Translations under genes and position numbers: made by a program | Shown: positions 1-14,714 of the stretch, one piece after another | How the letters are laid out: the number at the start of each line of letters is the position of its first letter | Numbering within the stretch: position 1 is the first letter of the stretch | Origin: Gymnorhina tibicen | Lineage: Eukaryota > Chordata > Aves > Passeriformes > Artamidae | Assembly: GCA_013399875.1 (NCBI GenBank) | Contig: VXAZ01002369.1 | Span: 579,459 to 643,458, forward strand | Direction of reading: 5' to 3' | Length of the DNA stretch: 64,000 nt | The notes under the pieces: model-generated | The model's input: the letters and a program-made list of their open reading frames with translations, nothing else | The model's database searches: none | Told to the model about the DNA's origin: nothing

Positions 1-2316
1 TAGGGGGAGGTTTGAGATTGTCTCAGCACTGTAGTTCTGGAAGGGCTTTTAAAAGGAGAAGTGCATGCACAACACGCTGGGACTGAGAAGTCACCTGTGG
101 CACATAGGGCACGTGGAAGTACTTGCTACAGACTGTTCTGTGCAGGGATCTATCTGTTCAGCACAAGGGACAGCTATCTGTGCCAAACCCTGCTGACCAA
201 AACATTGATGGTCCAGGGCTGACGTGATCTCAGTTGTTGATAAAGTCAGGAGCAGGAGCACGAAGAAGTCAAGGTGAAAGCTTTACGAAAAGTGTCCATA
301 CCAGAGTTCAGTTTATAGTTTGTAACCCTTTTTTTATTTTGGACTTAATCAGGCTGAATAATTAGCATTCAGCCTGACAATGTGTGAGCCAGCCAAGTGA
401 TTTAATTTTGAAACACACTTAATTTTCTTATACTGTTAAGGAAACAAAACAAAGAATAAATTCAGTACAGTATTTCATTAGAAGTGCATCTGTAAAAATG
501 CATTGTTACTGATACGGGACAAAACTCAGTCTTGGCATAAACCAGGTGTAACATCAGATCTGGGTTTGGCCAACTCAATTGTTCAATGGTAATTTGTTTA
601 ACCTATAGCACTGAATAGGACCAAATTATGTTTTAAACTTATAGGTTCGGGTCAAGATTGACCAGACCACCAAGACAGGGAAACAGATGTTTAATCATCA
701 CGTGTCATGTAAAAGCAATGCTACATTGCAGAAGAAAATTGTTCACCTTAGAGGTAATCGACCTCTCAGATCTAACAAAAGCCATGGTAGACACAGAAGA
801 ACACAAACACTTCCAATTTAACTACAGAATTCCAAGGTTTTCTGCTTCAAGCTACCCATCTTTCAGCTGCATAATTATGGATAAGAAACAATGGAGTCCT
901 TCCAGGTTTACATCAGTGTAAATGACACCAGAATACGGACACTAATGTTCAGCGTGTCAGAAACAGCAAACACAGAGGGGCAAAGACGTATTTGAGGCAT
1001 TCCACAGAAGACTTTCTGAATTAAATGTATCTGGAGGAGAAAAGACTTGGATTGAAAAGGAGAGGAAAATAATAATTTGTGAAGAATATATAAAAGCTGC
1101 AGTTTTGAAAGGAAAGAATTTAAAAAAAAAAAAGTGACCAGTACAAATGATAGGTAAGTGCAGGGTGCAATGCAAAGTAAGATAAAAGGGTAAATAACAA
1201 AATAAATCACAGAGTGGGGTGGGGCTAGGACCTAGAAGAAGAAGAAAAAGCAGCCAGTTAGGAGAGGTTTAGCTGGTCTAAGCTCAGCACAAAAATCTTT
1301 AACAGGAATTGCAGGGGGAAGAAGAGGAAGGGGTAAATGGTCCATAAGCAGAGGGAGATGACAGCCTGCCCCAGCTTTGTGGCATTCACGCTTTTTTGTG
1401 GGTGAAGGACCACATGTCAAGTGACACCCCTTCTCTAATCTATCCCAGGAATCCAAAGGCCTGCAAGCGAGGGAAGTTTTCTAGAATGCTGGTCACATAC
1501 CCCATCCTACCCTCATGCTAGTTATTAAAGCAAAGAGGGAGAAGCCCTGACATGCTCTGACTTAAGGCATGGGATCTGATGCTGCAGCAACTCAGTTGGT
1601 GTCTGACCCTCTCCCATAATCATCCTCATCCTCAGGAACTGGCAAGTCATGCAAAAGGTCAGTCCACCTGAACACATTTGGGTTTGTTCAGCCTGGGGGC
1701 ATCACACAACCTCTTTTGCACTTGTGTGAAAGACAGTAAATTACAGTCTCCTCTGGTCAGAGAGCTACCTAGGTCAAAGAGGAGATAAGACAGTACAGAC
1801 TGTTCCTTCATGATTTATAGGTGAAGCGTTCCGTGCCGGTACAGCGAGGAGGAGGCTTTGCACCACACATTGTGATGCACTGGCACAAGCCAGGGTGGAG
1901 ATTGGCAAGGGGAAAGCAGAAAGCTATTATTTTTGAGATTGTACTGTTCTGGGACTACAGATACTCCACAAATTGAATTCATATTGATAGTGTATAGTAA
2001 ACGAACTATTTTTTCAGAAAGAGAAAACTTCCAGTCTGTTCTCAGCTATGCAGAGAACAGTGCCATACTTCAGAACAAACAGTATTAATTTTCCCTCTCC
2101 ACTGTTAGATTAAAATAGGATTTAATTCCATGACCAGAAAAAATACCATTAATAACTGGCTTATTCCCTGACACTGTACCTAATAAAAATATACTGGCTA
2201 ATATTTTGCTTTCATTCTGTCTGTACCACGGGTACCTTTGAGTACCAGAGTCAAAACATCTTCTGACACTGATCAAATAAAGCCATGGTATTTTAGAGTT
2301 ATTACATGCCATCAGG

Positions 2317-2385
2317 AAAAAAAACCAAAAGAAAACAAACAAACACACCAAAAAAAACCCCCAAACAAATCATAAACCACAAACC
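2317..2385. repeat. A-rich low-complexity tract
   Basis: Runs of A are broken by single C and CC steps. The 61-codon frame over it is lysine/threonine/proline-rich only because of this composition. Confidence 0.85.
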
Positions 2386-3936
2386 TAAAGCTTTACTCAA
2401 GCCTGCCTTACACTCAAGGATTGCATTTTCAAGGACTGACATAGGAAACCACTTTGCTGGGTCTCTGGAGACTTTCTGCTGGCTAGAGTAGGGAATTAAT
2501 GCAAAGGAAATGTGTAAAGGGAATGGAGGTTTACCTTACATAATGAGGTGATTTGTGTGAATGCAAACATTGTCAGTGACTGGTTCCTGGTACTGAGGTT
2601 TGCAGGGCTTGAAACAGCTTGAAACTACTGATTCTTTAAGGGGAAAAAAAAAGGAAAGAAAAAAATGTAATGACTCTGTTATTTTATCACAGGTAAATTT
2701 TGCTGTAATGACTCTCTGCTTAGCATTAGTACCCTTGCCACCATGAACAGTGGCCACAGTCCAGTCAAATTCTGCAGGGCAAGATCTGTGACTTCAGCAC
2801 AGCCACATACAAGCTGGGCTAAATGATGCCCACTAAAGCCATGGAGAGAATTCACTTCACCCAGAAAGAGATAAGATTACAAAACGCTAGAAGTTTAACT
2901 GTAGTTAAATTTGTTGTTGTTATATTTGTTGACATACAGATATTTGTTTTATATAGAATCCGAATACCATCAGAGTCAAGCTTTCAGGATCTTAAATGAA
3001 GCTGTGACGTTATCCAACACAGACGAGCCTGGATGTGCCAGTTGAACCTAAGGCAGTGAAGAGCTGTACTGATAACAGAGCTCGAAAGAAGATAAATCTG
3101 CTCTTTACAGGCACAGGCATTGGCATGGTTCTGGAGAATGAAACCCCTTTGAGAAAGTGGCTTTTACCTGATAAATCATTGTCCTGCAAGTGAAAACTCC
3201 TACCTCGTAGATTTGGAAGCATGTGACAAAAAACCCAACCTTCCAAAAGTTAAAAAACGTCATTCTTAAGAATAATTACATCAGGTTACACTGAGAAATT
3301 CAGAAATGTGACTTCTCTTTTTAGAGGTCATATGGGAGAAAAGATGGAGTACGTGGGGATTTTTGGAATGGCAAACTGCAGTTTTAGGAGATTTTAAAAG
3401 ATCAGAAGCACAGCTTGATCTAATCAAGGACAGCTGTTCCTTTGAAAATCAGCATCCTTGCTAGATCAGAAAGCAAAAACAGAAGAGCTGGACAAAAAAA
3501 AATTGGTCCAGTTGAAGAAAAATTTTCATTACAATCAATTTTAATTATTTTATCTTCATTATAAAAGGCTAAACTATTTGGGCTTGTTTTTTCAGTCTGC
3601 ATTGCATTTGAATGTGAGTAAATAATCACTTCAAGTTGAAAGATTTTGAAAAAGCATTAGGCAGGCATTTTAAATTGCATTTAAAATATGACATTAAATA
3701 CTGTGATAACTTGTGAAAGAAAAGGCTGGGAATATTAAAAAACAATTTTTTATCGAAACAAGCTTCATTATTTATAAGATACAGTTAGTACATACAAATA
3801 TAGTATAAAATTCATAGTTATATATACCATTAACTTTTAGCAAAATCTGAAAACTTTCAATGTTATAATTGTCATTAAATGGTAAATGTTTAGGGATATT
3901 TTTCAACTAACATATAATTTGGAATACAATTTTTTA

Positions 3937-4016
3937 AACTAATTATTTAGAAATAAATTCTAGAATCTGAGTTTTTAACCTAATTCTTTAGAAATAATTT
4001 CTAAAATCTGAGTTAA
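3937..4016. repeat. Diverged 40-bp tandem duplication
   Basis: Two adjacent 40-bp units (3,937-3,976 and 3,977-4,016) share TTTAGAAATAA and the AATCTGAGTT block with about seven differences between them. It is an old local duplication in A+T-rich DNA. Confidence 0.85.
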
Positions 4017-6383
4017 ATAAAATGAAACCAGTCTGGAAGTTACAAAATAAGTACAATCTTAGTTTAACTGTAATCAAAATTCTCTCTCTTAAACTTGCCC
4101 ATGTAGAATTTCCATTAAACAGACTAGATTATATTTCATTCATATTTCACATGTGTGAAAACAGTGTTGAACCAATGATGTAAGATAAAGTTTCTTAGAC
4201 TACAGATTTCAAGTTAACAAATGCACATTATATTTTCAATCTTTGCCTATGTACATCCTATTTTAAGTTTTATGCCAGGCTAATGATTCAGCAAAACAAA
4301 ACAATTCCCATTTCATTGCTGTATTGAAGAAGCAACTTATTTGATGTGAAACTATAATTAAAACTTTCATTCTGAAGAAAAGTCTTTTTAGTGATATCCT
4401 TGTGTTTAACTGGAGTTTCGGGATGATAGTTAGCCATGGAAGTGACACAGCAGAGCAAAGCTGTGAAATTCCTTGCATGCCTGTCATGTTTGGGTCCCTG
4501 AATAATCGTACCACAAAAATAACATGACCTTTTTTATAAAGCCATGGGAGGGCATTCTAAATGCTGTGTAAACTCACAGCTGGAGCTGCTGTGCAAACTC
4601 ACACTAGGCAGGTCAGGTGTCCTGCACTGATGATAAATATATACCCCTATGATTTCCCAGAAGGACACAATTTCTCCCCTAAGGCTCATGGATGTTTCTG
4701 TGTTTAGAGCATCCTCTTCTCACCCTAGATGTGAGAATCAGCAGTTACAGAGTGATTTCAGCAGCAGCTGGTTTTTAGCAATATCAGGACAGCAGGCCAA
4801 GCTCCTCCCTGATAAAACTCCATTGTCTAGCATTATTTCGCCTTTTATTTTAAACAGAATTGGCCCTGTCACTAGCCTTTCCAGGCAATGCTGCTGCAAG
4901 TTCATGCAGAGACCAGAAAAGAAGAAGATGAAAAGCAAAAATAGGCAATACATATACATATCATTGACATGATCACCTAAATAAATCCAAGCCAGTAAAA
5001 CAGAAAGATGATGCTGCTGAGGAAAGGACAAACAATGTCAGAGAAATTCAAAAGGCATCCTGGTGTTTTTCTTTTATTTCCTTTCTACATGTGAAGAATG
5101 TTAAATACTTTGGGGTACTCAAAAAACTTACTTTTTAAAAGAATATTTCTTTTCTGGTCCCCATAAAAACTAGTAAATCTACTTGAAAGCAATCCAAAAT
5201 AAGAGAGAAAAGGAATGGAAGGAGTCCTGGCTTTTCTCCTCCCAGTCAATAGCCACCACAGTACAATAAGGAATTTATTTCTGGTCTCTGCCCATATTTC
5301 CACAGTGCAATGGAGAACTGCTAACATGCAGTACCTCACATCAGCTTAGCCATCAGTGAGACAGAGACACAATGCTTGCCTGGATTACAGATAACACAGG
5401 GTACCTGGGGATGTGGCTAAAGGCACAACCAGCACTGGAACTCACAGAAAAAATGGGAATAAGAGCATTCCTGGCAATGCTTTGTCAAGCCTGGAGCAGT
5501 TTGTCGGGCAGTAGATGAGCACTATGAGCCTTCCAGCCACACAGAGATGCAACACCTTGGCTGAGTACTTTACTTGCTCTCACTGCAACTGCAGCAAGTA
5601 AGAGAATGAGCAGCATTTTCTTTAGAACGGTGGGGAATAAACCACAAATTCAGCGCTATTTTCTGAGGGGTTTTTTTTCAGAGGAAGGATGTATTTACAT
5701 GAGGTTTTATACTGTTAGATTTTATAACGCTTTCCATTGCTTAAATTTTCTCCTGCTTAAAAGAACTTTTATTTTACCATGTAAAGAGGTATTTCTGCAT
5801 CCTTCTATTCCCTCAGTTGTAGGTTGGATGCACGTTCTCCTTTTATCTCTAGTAGTCATCTCTCAACCAACAAAACCTCCCAGTTCACCGTTTTCCTCAA
5901 AACCAAATTCTGCCAAGCCTCACTCATCATTTTGCTATTCTTCTCTGAATTATTGGCTCGATTTTAGTCGTCAGAATCCCCAAATCAAAAACCTGTATTT
6001 GACACATGACCAGCAACAAACCAGTGCTTTATGAGGGTTTTTTCCTCAGTAGTAAACGAATCTCTAGTGAGGCTAAAGAGGTATGTGTGTTTTCTAAACA
6101 GAGTACATGCTTTGAGAGAAAGGTTGGGAACCAGACATAGGTTTAGAAATCCCAGTAAGTGTAAAATGTTGCATTGTGCCATGCAAAACCTCATTTTTCA
6201 AAATACATATAATCTGCCTTCTCATCAGTGATAATTTGTGGAATCAGTTTTTAAGCAGGTATCATTTCTCCTGGTACATCTGAAACCTGCAAGGTGAGAT
6301 GGTTATCACCTGTTGGAAGACATGAATTTTCTCCTCATTTTATTAGTGCCTTTCCCATTATCTTTCCCTTCTGCCATCTACCA

Positions 6384-6860
6384 AAAAAAGTAGATCTGGT
6401 GGAAAATGATGAAGAAAGCATACAGATGTCTATCCACGAACTTTGTGCTGATGATGGCATGGCTGACTTTATTTAGCACCTCCAAACCAGCGAGCAGGAC
6501 GCAGAAAACACAGCAACCAAGAAGGAATGGCATTACATAGTCCAGTCCATGACAGATCAGCATGGTGTGACACTGAAATGCATGATTCAGGAGAAAATAT
6601 CTGCATTGTGCCACATGGAAACAGAAGAAATGAATCCTGAGGTTTGAGGAATACTCTAGGGAGGACACAATCTTCAAAAGCATTAACACTCTTCCAAAGC
6701 TTCCCTAGCCACAGGGGTGGACTTCAAATCTCATATTGGCCAGGCTGTCCATTTCCAAAATGCAATCCCAAATACAGCATGAATGGAAGAAGTGATAGAA
6801 TCAGTTTTCAGTAAGAAAAAAGGGGAAACAATGTTATTCTGGTGTTTTGAACTAAGTTTT
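6384..6860 (+). pseudogene. Unidentified coding-like relic, uncertain
   Basis: One plus-strand frame reads with a protein-like composition for about 155 codons, for example DLVENDEESIQMSIHELC, KKEWHYIVQSMTDQHGVTL and TGVDFKSHIGQAVHFQ. About five stop codons interrupt it, close to chance expectation. No family was recognised, no poly(A) tail follows, and no convincing splice sites flank it. It could be an eroded processed pseudogene or an old exon, or simply chance. It is listed because the residue pattern looked less random than in other frames. Confidence 0.18.
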
Positions 6861-7519
6861 CTGAAGGAAAATCTCTGATTTTTTACAGGTTTGTTCATTA
6901 AATAGCTATTACAAAAATACATGCCAGATCTGATCTTCCCCTACTGGTGTGAACTCACTCACAGCAGAAGGGGCTCTGGAAGACCAACTCTTAGAGCAGC
7001 TCTGAGGTCAGCACCTCTCCTTCTCCTTTTCTTTCTCCTGAACACGGCTGCTTCACAGGCAGCCAACTCCCTGGCTGAGGGCAGCATCTCCAGGAGTTCC
7101 CAGCAGTGCCTTAACATGCTGGGAGTGCAAAGACACCCAGGATTTTGTGAGTTCCATTGGATATGCATTAGCTGTGATGGAAGCCATTGTTTAAGAGTCA
7201 TTCTACAGCCATACCTGATTATTAGAGTGGTCTTTGAGGGTTTTCAGTAGTCACATACATATGCCCTTGGAGTCACGCCTCTGTCCCACCACTGTTCATG
7301 AAAATAACTGAAAAATGCTCCATAAGTTAATGCCACAATGACATAATAAAGCTGCTTGAAAACTGACTATGCCCCTCTCTGACTAAATGCCCTGCAAAAA
7401 GTTGCAATGAGAAATTTTATATGGAAGATACAACAGTCACAAAGAAACAGATTAAAAAAAGCCATCTAGGCTCACTGAAATATTTGTTTTAACAATTTTT
7501 TTCTGAACATTGTCAATTC

Positions 7520-7540
7520 GAAATGAAATGAAATGAAATC
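7520..7540. repeat. Short (GAAAT)n pentamer run
   Basis: Four consecutive GAAAT units form a minor microsatellite. Confidence 0.9.
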
Positions 7541-7781
7541 TGTCACTAAACCCCTTAAATGTTTCATGCCACCTATGTCAAGCTCTTCAATAAAAATTTC
7601 TGTTGCCTTTCTAAATGCCACTGCATGCATAATTTTTAAAATAATCTTGCTTCTATGAAGCCCAACATAAAATGTTCCAGTTGAAATTTTCCAACAAGTT
7701 TCTTTCTGGAGAGGCTGAAAGAACACAATTAAATTTCAAGAAGAAATCAGGGCTAACAACCCCTCTTAGGGTGGAACCTAT

Positions 7782-7809
7782 GTACAGGAACTACAGTACA
7801 GGAACTACA
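7782..7809. repeat. 14-bp perfect tandem duplication
   Basis: GTACAGGAACTACA occurs twice in direct succession with no difference, so the event is recent or the sequence has drifted little since. Confidence 0.95.
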
Positions 7810-10800
7810 GGCATGAGGAAAACACCAAATACATGAGCTGGTATCTGCCACAGAGCAGTGAATGCCCACATGTGGGAAAAGATCAGTTTAGGCACCCTGC
7901 TTGTGTTCATGCTTCTCTGCAGTATACTTAAGCCCAAAAACCACGACAGCCTTAATCAGATTATTACAACAAATCTAGGTATGGCCTCACTTAAGGGAAA
8001 TCCTGTTGGCAATACTTTTCTAACAAAGAAAGACTAAAGAAATTTGGGCATAATTACCCATACTGAAATGAACAGACCTCACACATCAATAAAACCGCCA
8101 AGCAAAATATGAATCTCAGTGTGCCTGTGTGATGGAGTCTCCCATGAATGGATGTATGCAGTGCAAATGGAAACTGCAATGGCACAGCTGTTCATTTGGG
8201 GCTGGACTCTCCCCACAACCCTCAGCTGTGGATGTTTCTCCCCCTTTCTAAGCACAGCTCCCAGCAGCCCTGCTAAGGGCATGGCATCAGTAATGCCACT
8301 CTGAATCCCAGAAAAACAGCCCTGGAGCAGCTGCCTTCCCACCCACCACTTGGACCAGCAACAGAGTAGCCAGTTCAGCTTCCCACTGCTCCTGCGCTGG
8401 CAGAGTAGGATGGCCAGGCGGGAAACTTCTTCTTCTCTTGCTCAAGGAGAAATTTGGCGAGCCCTGACTGCAGAATATCTCAGAGGCATAACCAATTGGC
8501 TGGCTTATTTACATAATTTCTGTACCCATTTTCTCCACCCTAACGTTTCACTTCACTGTGTGTGGGGGGAGAGAAAATGAAGCCAAACGCAGGGCGCAAG
8601 CCAAAGTAAGAGCTGCAGCTTGGCAAGGACATGACAGGAAAGATAATCTTGTCCTAGTATTGCTCACCTTGGCAGACCGCAGTATCTTCTTTTCCCCCAC
8701 CAGTGACCAGCCATATCCTCCAACATCCGTTCGTGCTTTTTATGTTCTTATTAGGATTCAGATGGATGAATTCAATGATTCCGGTATATTTAGTCATCAC
8801 CTTTAGCTGTAAGCAGTTCTGATGGTAACATTTTTTTTTTAAAAAGAAAAAAAAAAGGTTTTTTCAATGTTCTCCATTCTTCCCATCAGTCACCTGCAGA
8901 TTCTTAAAAATTCAGCTTTTTGTCTCTCTAACTCAGTTCAATTCTTTCTGGTAAATCTCAGATGAAACAGCAAGACAACAAGACTAAGAGGAAAATAGAC
9001 TCTTAACATTGATCCATTTTTCTGATGTTTAAGAACGGAGTGGGGACCCAAAAGAAATTTGACCAAGTCTCACTCTTGCCAACAGTCTCTGGGCAAAAAG
9101 CAATATATTTCTGAGCACTCCTTTGGGTGAAGAGTGTTTCACATTTAGAATGGGTACCTTAAGCACCAGCGGTTATGCTTGCATTTCCAGTCGTGAATAA
9201 AAATAAAGTGTTCCTAGGGGAAGAGAAGTACCGGAGGCTGAAGCCAAATTTATCAGCACAGAAAAGTGCCTAGTAAGAGCAGGCACAGAGCTGTACTTCC
9301 CTTCTCAGAGGAGCCCAGCTCCCTTACCAAGCTGAACACATACAAGGGGCAGAGGAGCAGGCAGAGGCTCTGGCTGTGTTTGCTAGGCCAAGCAGCACAT
9401 GGGAGAAGGTGCAGCAAACATGATAGGTGAGGACCACGGAGTTTCCAAAGGACTGAACTGCAATGTTAGCTGCGCTTGGTGGGCACCCAGAGCAAGCAAG
9501 GGGACAGGAAGCAGACATTAGTATGAAAGAGCACTGCCTGTCACACAGGGTCTCCTCTCCCTCCCTCCATACCCTGTCCAGGAACTGCAACTACCCTGCC
9601 TAGGCAGCCACGGGGAGACCAGCAGACTGCAGAGCCAGACGAAGGAGGAAGCCGCGGTGTCCCACCTGCTTTGGTCCAAAGACAGGGGGCTGTGAGTAAG
9701 TCAAGATCTTACTGCAGGATAAGACACTGCTGCCCTTCAGGAGCTTGATCTTGCTAATGATGTTCAAATACCATTTTTGCCATCCAGTGATGAAGAGTCA
9801 GTAAAGCAGTTCCAGTACAAATCTTCCTCTACCCAGCAGAGGAGGAGATATGGTTTGGGCTAAACAGCTGGTGGTAATCTTTAAATATTTGTCAGCTACC
9901 CCCTTTGTCTCCTGCATTTTCAGTTGCAGCTGTCATAACCAGCAGTGCCATCCATCTGCCTTGGAGAGCCTGGCCAAGAGCCCACTCATTTTGTTGACTT
10001 TTTGCTTGTAATTCTTTTCATCCCTGATTTTTCCCACCCGTTCCTCTGGCACAGGTTTGTCGTTCTCCTTCCTCCTCACAATGAGAGCAGATTCAGCAGC
10101 ATCCTCCCCTCAGGCAGGGACAGATTTGCTGCAGCCACTTGTCCTTTACAGCCTCTCATTTTAGCTCTGAAACCAAGTTATTATTTCATAGACCCTGCTT
10201 GCCTTTCAGTGGCTGTCCCTGTGGCTCCCCTCCAGCACACAACATCAGTTTGCAGGGATTTTGAATTTGCTTTCTTCCGATCCAAGCTGCTCATGCTGGT
10301 GAAGTCATCAGCCCAAATGAAAGAACTGATGCCCCAAAACCACTGCAAGTTTCCATAATCCCTTCCCTAGGGAGCACTGTCCAGTCTCCAGGCAGGATAA
10401 AAAGACAAGTCTGGTCTCACATGGCTGCAGCACAGGTTGGAAAATGAAGGCATTATCTCATGATTTCGACGTGGAGGAAAGCATGCAAGACCCTGACTGA
10501 GACAGCTGGGATTGCCATGTAATGCTATCATTACATTCTCCTTTCAGAAATAAGGCTCACTGCAGGCTACAGAGACCAGTGGTCACTGTGGCTAACACAT
10601 CATCACATTGATCCAGAGAGTTGTGCAAGCATGAGTTTAATGCTTCTAAAAACCAGGTGTGACATTGCTCAGAGCAAAATCCTTTCTGGATCGGAGGCAG
10701 ATACGGCCTGGGCACTGAGTGTGACGTGTTCAGAGCCTTCACCCTGACTTCGGTCCATCTGCTGGGGGGGACAAAACCAATCTGAACCCTACACCCCTGG

Positions 10801-13800
10801 AGTGTCAGTACTCATTACCTCCAAGAGCTAAACTCGGAGGCAGTGATTTTAAGACATTCACAAAGATGTTCTGTTATTTTACTGGGTCATTCAGGCAGAG
10901 TTTTGAAACACCAAGAACTGATTTTTAAACATGGCACCAAAAAAAATAAACATGAAATGGGACCAGATCAACATTCAAGGGAAGGGAAAAAATAATCATA
11001 CATCATAAAATCATCTCAAACTCAAGCCTCCAAAAATCAAGCACCCAGATATCATAGTCCATCACAAAAATCCCAGCAGATTTAGGGGCCTGGGACTCCA
11101 GTTTTGGTTACACACTAATGAAGTAACCTCTGGCTAGCCAGAAATGAACATTTCTGAGCACATTCCCAAATTATCAGCTGTGTGTTACCATAAAAGCTAC
11201 AATGAAAAATTCAGAACTAATCCTGATAGAGCAGTAACTGGAGCTGGCAGCAGGCATATACAACAGTACTTTCAATTATAAGTACCAAGATAATGTAAAA
11301 AAAAGCCTCCAGACTGCATGTGGACATAAGTTATAGGAAAATTAAATTGCTGATTCATCCTGGTTAATTTTGATTATGGCAAGATGTGTGCACAGTTGAC
11401 ACATGTGGTAAAAGTATTTCAACTTTGAAGACAGACCTGGTTCATAGCTTCCAAAGCCAGATTTACCTACTCACAGCCATGTTCTGGGTGAGGAAAACAA
11501 AGAGCTTCTAAAATTGTGCGGAGCAAATACACGCAGCCTTGTGGGACTTAGTGCTTGCATTTCTGTAAGAAGAGGGCAGGCTGCTAACTTTCCATCCAAT
11601 AGGAAGGCAGGCAGGAGATACAGCATATTCACTGGAAACCTTTGCCCTTTCATCGTTGTGGGAAGGAATCCCTGTTGCTTTAGAAGAGCATTACAAGGGG
11701 ATTTTTTTACTGAGCATAAAATGGCATGACCTGGAAGAGAGCTGTAGAAAAAGAAGTACATTGATGGAGTGGATTTGTAAACAAAGACCAATAAGAACTT
11801 TGGGAATAATCTTGCTAAATTATGTGAGGCTCAGAGACAAATAGGCATGCAGGGTAAGAGGATCCTCCAGGGGTCCAGGTAACCCTCAAGCCTAGAGTAA
11901 CCCAGCTGAAGCTGACAGAAATGCACCAGGGTGTAATATAACCTAGTTATATAAAAATACAAGATATATAGAAAAATATAGATTTTTCAGATGACTCTCC
12001 CTTTACAAGACACCATTTATACAATAGTTTAGAGATCAGCTTTTTTTAACCCCTACTAGAGGAAGGCAAGCAACTTGTCCTATACAGGTAGACCTTCTTT
12101 TCTGAGGCACTATCTGAATTAAGGGGATATAAACTTCTGGGGATTTCTGCATTTTATAGATGTTTTTTCCAGCTAATGAAAGGGCTTGTTCCTGGGTGAC
12201 AATGAAATGGTTGGCTTTTGTCTCTATCTTCATCCCTCTGCACTGCCTTCTTACTGGTGGTCAGTCAGTCTGTGAGCACAGCTTTCATCATTGCAGCCTG
12301 TATTGCACCCCTGCATCAGAAAGACAGTTTTACAGAGCTTGAAAGAGATGATCAAGTAGTCCACTACCTCTTTAAACTGCATGAAACTACATGAAGCAGT
12401 TTCTCCAGGCAGTTTCCAGTTAAAAGGAAATAATATTATAAAACTGACTGCAGTTTTTCACCCTTCTGTGATTTCCCAAACGGTCTCTTCTCAGCAAAAA
12501 TCTGCAAGGTGGGGATGAGCTGCTCTTCTGTGCAGTTGCTGCTGTGGGGCCTTGGCAAAAATAGCTCTCCAGACACAGTACAGGCATGGTCCTACTCCTT
12601 TCAGGTGCCATGCACTAGACCTGCCATGTCTCACAGTGCTGATGTATATAAAATGGCACAGAGAGCTGCCCTGCTTCGCCTATACATCTGTCCTTTTAAA
12701 CTTTTTCATGAGGGCAGAGACAGTAGGAAATGAGGTAACAGTGCTGAGGAGGTCCTAAGTCATGCGGGTTTCACAGCCCTCTATCTCTGATGCCATTGCC
12801 ACAGAGTCTCTTCCAGAGTCCTGGATCTGGGAAGATGGAGGTGGCCAGAAGCAAAACCAGACACAGTCAAGCTGCCGTAAAGATGGTCAGGTTTTACCAC
12901 CATCCAACTTTGTCTCCCTTGAAACTTTAACCAAATCAAAAGGTGTCTTTGGAAGGCCTGTTTCAACAGAGCAACAGATCTCAGACATCGTCTCCCAGGA
13001 AGTTTTGTGCCACATTTTTGACAGCCTCCCCCATATCATATCACCAAGTCACTGGCTGTCACATCTCCTGCTGTCCTGTTAACACTGTCCTCTTCTCATG
13101 TAGGGCTGGAGTGGCATTAAATTTCTGGATGGATTGTTTCCACCTAACATATGACAGAGAGCTGTCAGCACAAAGTCAGCTGAGAAAGTCCCTGGGGATT
13201 CAGACACCACAACCCTAAGGAAGTTTGTTTGTATGGGGAGAGTCTGATTTATGTCTCTAATACTGTAAGGCATCTGCACCTTTTACCGTGATTGCTTTTA
13301 CTGACTCAAATATTTTTAAAAGAAAATGAGTAATTAAATAAAACCAGCCTGCTATCAGTAACAAAGGAATAATTTATAAACAGTCATCAAAACTTGAACT
13401 GATTCTGACACTTCTCTCAGATGTTTACAGGAGAGAGGAATTCATATCAAATATGCTCTGAAATCTATTTATAAGGGCAAGCTGAGAGATGGAAAATATA
13501 AAACACAGAAATATTACCAAATGGATACGACACTATTTCCAGCACCCTCCATATTGCCAACATTTTACCAACAGTAAATACAAAATACAGTTTTACGTAA
13601 ACCAAGTCAGCTTAACACACATTTCCTTAGAAACTAAACAGTGCCAAGTTACGAGGACCCCATTCATGTTCCATTTATGCATATTTAGCCATAGACTCGA
13701 AAAGGAACCAGTCCTAATAAGGAGAGATTTAAACACTGGTATAGCTTCATTACATGAGTAATAATGCATAAGACAATTACCTGGATTGCAAACAATCTAT

Positions 13801-14714
13801 TTTTATATTGGACATTATCTGATGAATTTTTGCTGATAGTAGCAATACTGTAAGTCAGTTACTCTAGACTTGAATGTTAGTTAAGGGCTGTTAATAACTG
13901 CCTTGATGTAGCAGAGCAACTACCTCATCCTTTCAATTAGGCAGGCTTTTCTCTGTCATCCCTGGTGGTTTAGAATAGTCTGTAAGTAGGACAGAGCAGT
14001 TATCCAATAAATTCAGTTTTAAACAGAAATTATTCATTACTAATAGTGAAACAGAAGCTTTTTTATGATCCCTCACAGAGTAGGTTTTATAGCATAGCAA
14101 TTGTCTCATTTCCCTTGCTCACAACTGCAAGCAAAAATTGCCACTTGACTGCAAAACAGTTTATATGTTTTATAAATACATTAATGTGCCTCACATGATA
14201 TATATGCATATGCATCTCAGAAACACCTTAATTCATAATCATAAATTTCTTTAATAAAATCATAATGATCTTTTATTATAAGCACTAATATATAATAATG
14301 TTATCAATCTCTTATCCTTGTTAACATAAGAAAACATCATCTAAATTACAAATAGCTGATTTTATAATAAAATCTAGATATAATTAAGATATTTAACATT
14401 CATAGTAAAAGCTGACACAATAACCCAAAACCTTTTTAATCCCAGATTCAGCACAATGTCAGTTTTAGATCCAAACCACACAAATCAACAGCCAGTCTCA
14501 TGGTTTAAAAAGAGGAAGTCCAAGACCTACATGAAGTTACATGACTTTATCTCTGCATATAGCTGTGAGCAACTGAACATGAAAAGCAGGCAAAGAAGAA
14601 AGGAATGCAGAGTTTAGAGTGGTGTTTTTCAAAGGGGTTCTTCGGAGTCCTGGCATACACTGGGTGGTGTGGAAAACTGCAGTTGCTGCATATCTCTCTC
14701 TCTCTTCCCCCTTG

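Larger units (their letters stand above)
1..14559. other. No gene seen; unique-looking A+T-rich DNA
   Basis: Apart from the small repeats and the uncertain relic at 6,384 listed separately, nothing is recognised. Positions 9,300-10,400 are somewhat richer in G+C, without CpG clustering or a credible ORF. Positions 3,650-4,250 and 13,250-14,420 are especially A+T-rich. The 142-codon frame at 5,606-6,034 and the 137-codon frame at 9,945-10,358 have no recognisable domain. Confidence 0.6.

Noticed and set aside
5606..6034. 142-codon plus-strand ORF
   Set aside because: No motif or family resemblance; serine/phenylalanine-rich as expected from T-rich DNA, with no support for exon borders.
9945..10358. 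137-codon plus-strand ORF
   Set aside because: No recognisable domain, no conserved motif and no flanking gene structure.
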